From: Halothece sp. MAG
GTDB lineage: Bacteria; Cyanobacteriota; Cyanobacteriia; Cyanobacteriales; Rubidibacteraceae
Reading direction: 5' to 3'
Length of the DNA stretch: 6,041 nt
Assembly (NCBI GenBank): GCA_018610095.1
Contig: JAHEOB010000359.1
Coordinates: 1-6,041 of the forward strand
Both the position numbers and the translations under genes were made by a program. The notes under the pieces were generated by a model. That model saw only the letters and a list, made by a program, of their open reading frames with translations, was not told where the DNA came from and did not search any database. Below are positions 5,808 to 6,041 of the stretch, piece after piece (the first letter of the stretch is position 1; every line of letters begins with the position of its first letter).

Positions 5808-5823
5808 GTGGGGTAGTTTACCC
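5781..5823 (+). mobile_element. Hairpin resembling an IS200/IS605 (TnpB) right end
   Basis: CCACTCA (5787-5793) pairs with TGAGTGG (5805-5811) around an 11-base loop (CAGCGTCAGTT). The outer CC/GG pairs (5783-5784 with 5812-5813) can join if GT is bulged. TAGTTTAC follows at 5814-5821, and GGGTA (5811-5815) can also pair with TACCC (5819-5823). The form 'GCCCCGTCC...hairpin...GGGGTAGTTTAC' resembles the right ends of cyanobacterial TnpB elements as I remember them. No transposase gene or left end is in the window, so this would be a relic. It could instead be a transcript-end or leader hairpin before aspA; no T tract follows it. Confidence 0.4.
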
Positions 5824-5839
5824 TAGCATAGTTGATATT

Positions 5840-6041
5840 ATGACTAGAACCGAACAAGATTCCATGGGAGAACGGCAACTCCCAAATGATGTCTATTATG
5901 GGATTCAAACTCTACGAGCAACGGAAAATTTTCCCATTAGTGGCATTAAACCACTCGCTACTTATGTTGATGCTTGTATTTTAATCAAAAAAGCAGCCGC
6001 GATCGCCCATGGCAATTTAGACTGTATTCCCCAAGATGTTA
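5840..6041 (+). CDS. aspA: Aspartate ammonia-lyase, N-terminal part (runs off the window)
   Basis: AspA converts L-aspartate reversibly into fumarate and ammonia, linking amino-acid nitrogen with the TCA intermediates in the cytoplasm; the family is a homotetramer of the fumarase/aspartase superfamily, about 470 residues long. Sixty-seven codons are present. TEQDSMGERQLPNDVYYGIQTLRATENFPISG (4-35) is the family N-terminal signature; YYGIQTLRA.ENFPISG favours AspA over class II fumarase, which has WGAQTQRSLEHF at this place. AYVDAC-like and LIKKAAAIAHGNL (48-60) follow. The catalytic signature lies beyond the edge. The ATG at 5840 fits the usual MxxxRxExDxxG start; no Shine-Dalgarno is visible, and an in-frame TTG at 5804 is a poor alternative. 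A HIP1 site lies in the gene. The upstream hairpin ends 16 bases before the start. Confidence 0.9.
   Translation, partial: MTRTEQDSMGERQLPNDVYYGIQTLRATENFPISGIKPLATYVDACILIKKAAAIAHGNLDCIPQDV

Noticed and set aside
5707..5826. A 39-codon ATG-started frame (MKLKILLRVPKP...) after copy B
   Set aside because: No ribosome binding site, its sequence overlaps the hairpin and repeat end, and composition does not look like a selected protein.

Overview
The window is almost certainly from a cyanobacterium. It has exact HIP1 octamers (GCGATCGC) at 710, 1063, 3861 and 5999, cyanobacterial-type PyrH, Frr and Dxs proteins, and a CRR7-family gene, a family confined to oxygenic phototrophs with an NDH-1 complex. 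Species cannot be fixed from this sequence; the moderate GC content and HIP1 use would suit a unicellular or filamentous freshwater or halotolerant lineage.

Layout: 2-328 (+) is the 3' end of a conserved hypothetical gene with a Pro/Gln/Gly-rich tail. It converges on the pyrH-frr operon (minus strand, 1661 to 400), whose two genes overlap by four bases. A 297-base divergent intergenic region separates pyrH from dxs (1959-3878, +). It carries a good sigma70-type promoter for pyrH with a perfect 18-base palindrome filling its spacer. dxs ends at a strong intrinsic terminator (3902-3936) and converges on crr7 (4202-3945, minus). A 292-base divergent gap follows, then a PstS-type phosphate-binding lipoprotein gene (4495-5625, +), a 214-base gap, and the first 67 codons of aspartate ammonia-lyase (5840 to the edge, +).

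Most genes are housekeeping: UMP kinase (pyrimidine nucleotides), ribosome recycling, the first step of the MEP isoprenoid pathway (carotenoids, phytol, quinones), NDH-1 assembly and aspartate metabolism. They do not form one pathway. The less ordinary part is 4203-5839. The pstS-like gene is flanked by two diverged direct copies of a roughly 73-base sequence that look like relics of a small protein-coding sequence, the left one still joined to a signal-peptide-like reading frame. The right gap ends in a hairpin followed by TAGTTTAC that resembles the right end of a cyanobacterial IS200/IS605 (TnpB) element. This block looks like a remodelled accessory insertion between conserved genes. No complete new system is visible; the best candidates for follow-up are this pstS island, the possible TnpB/omega-RNA relic beside aspA, and the palindrome-containing pyrH promoter with its in-frame small upstream ORF.
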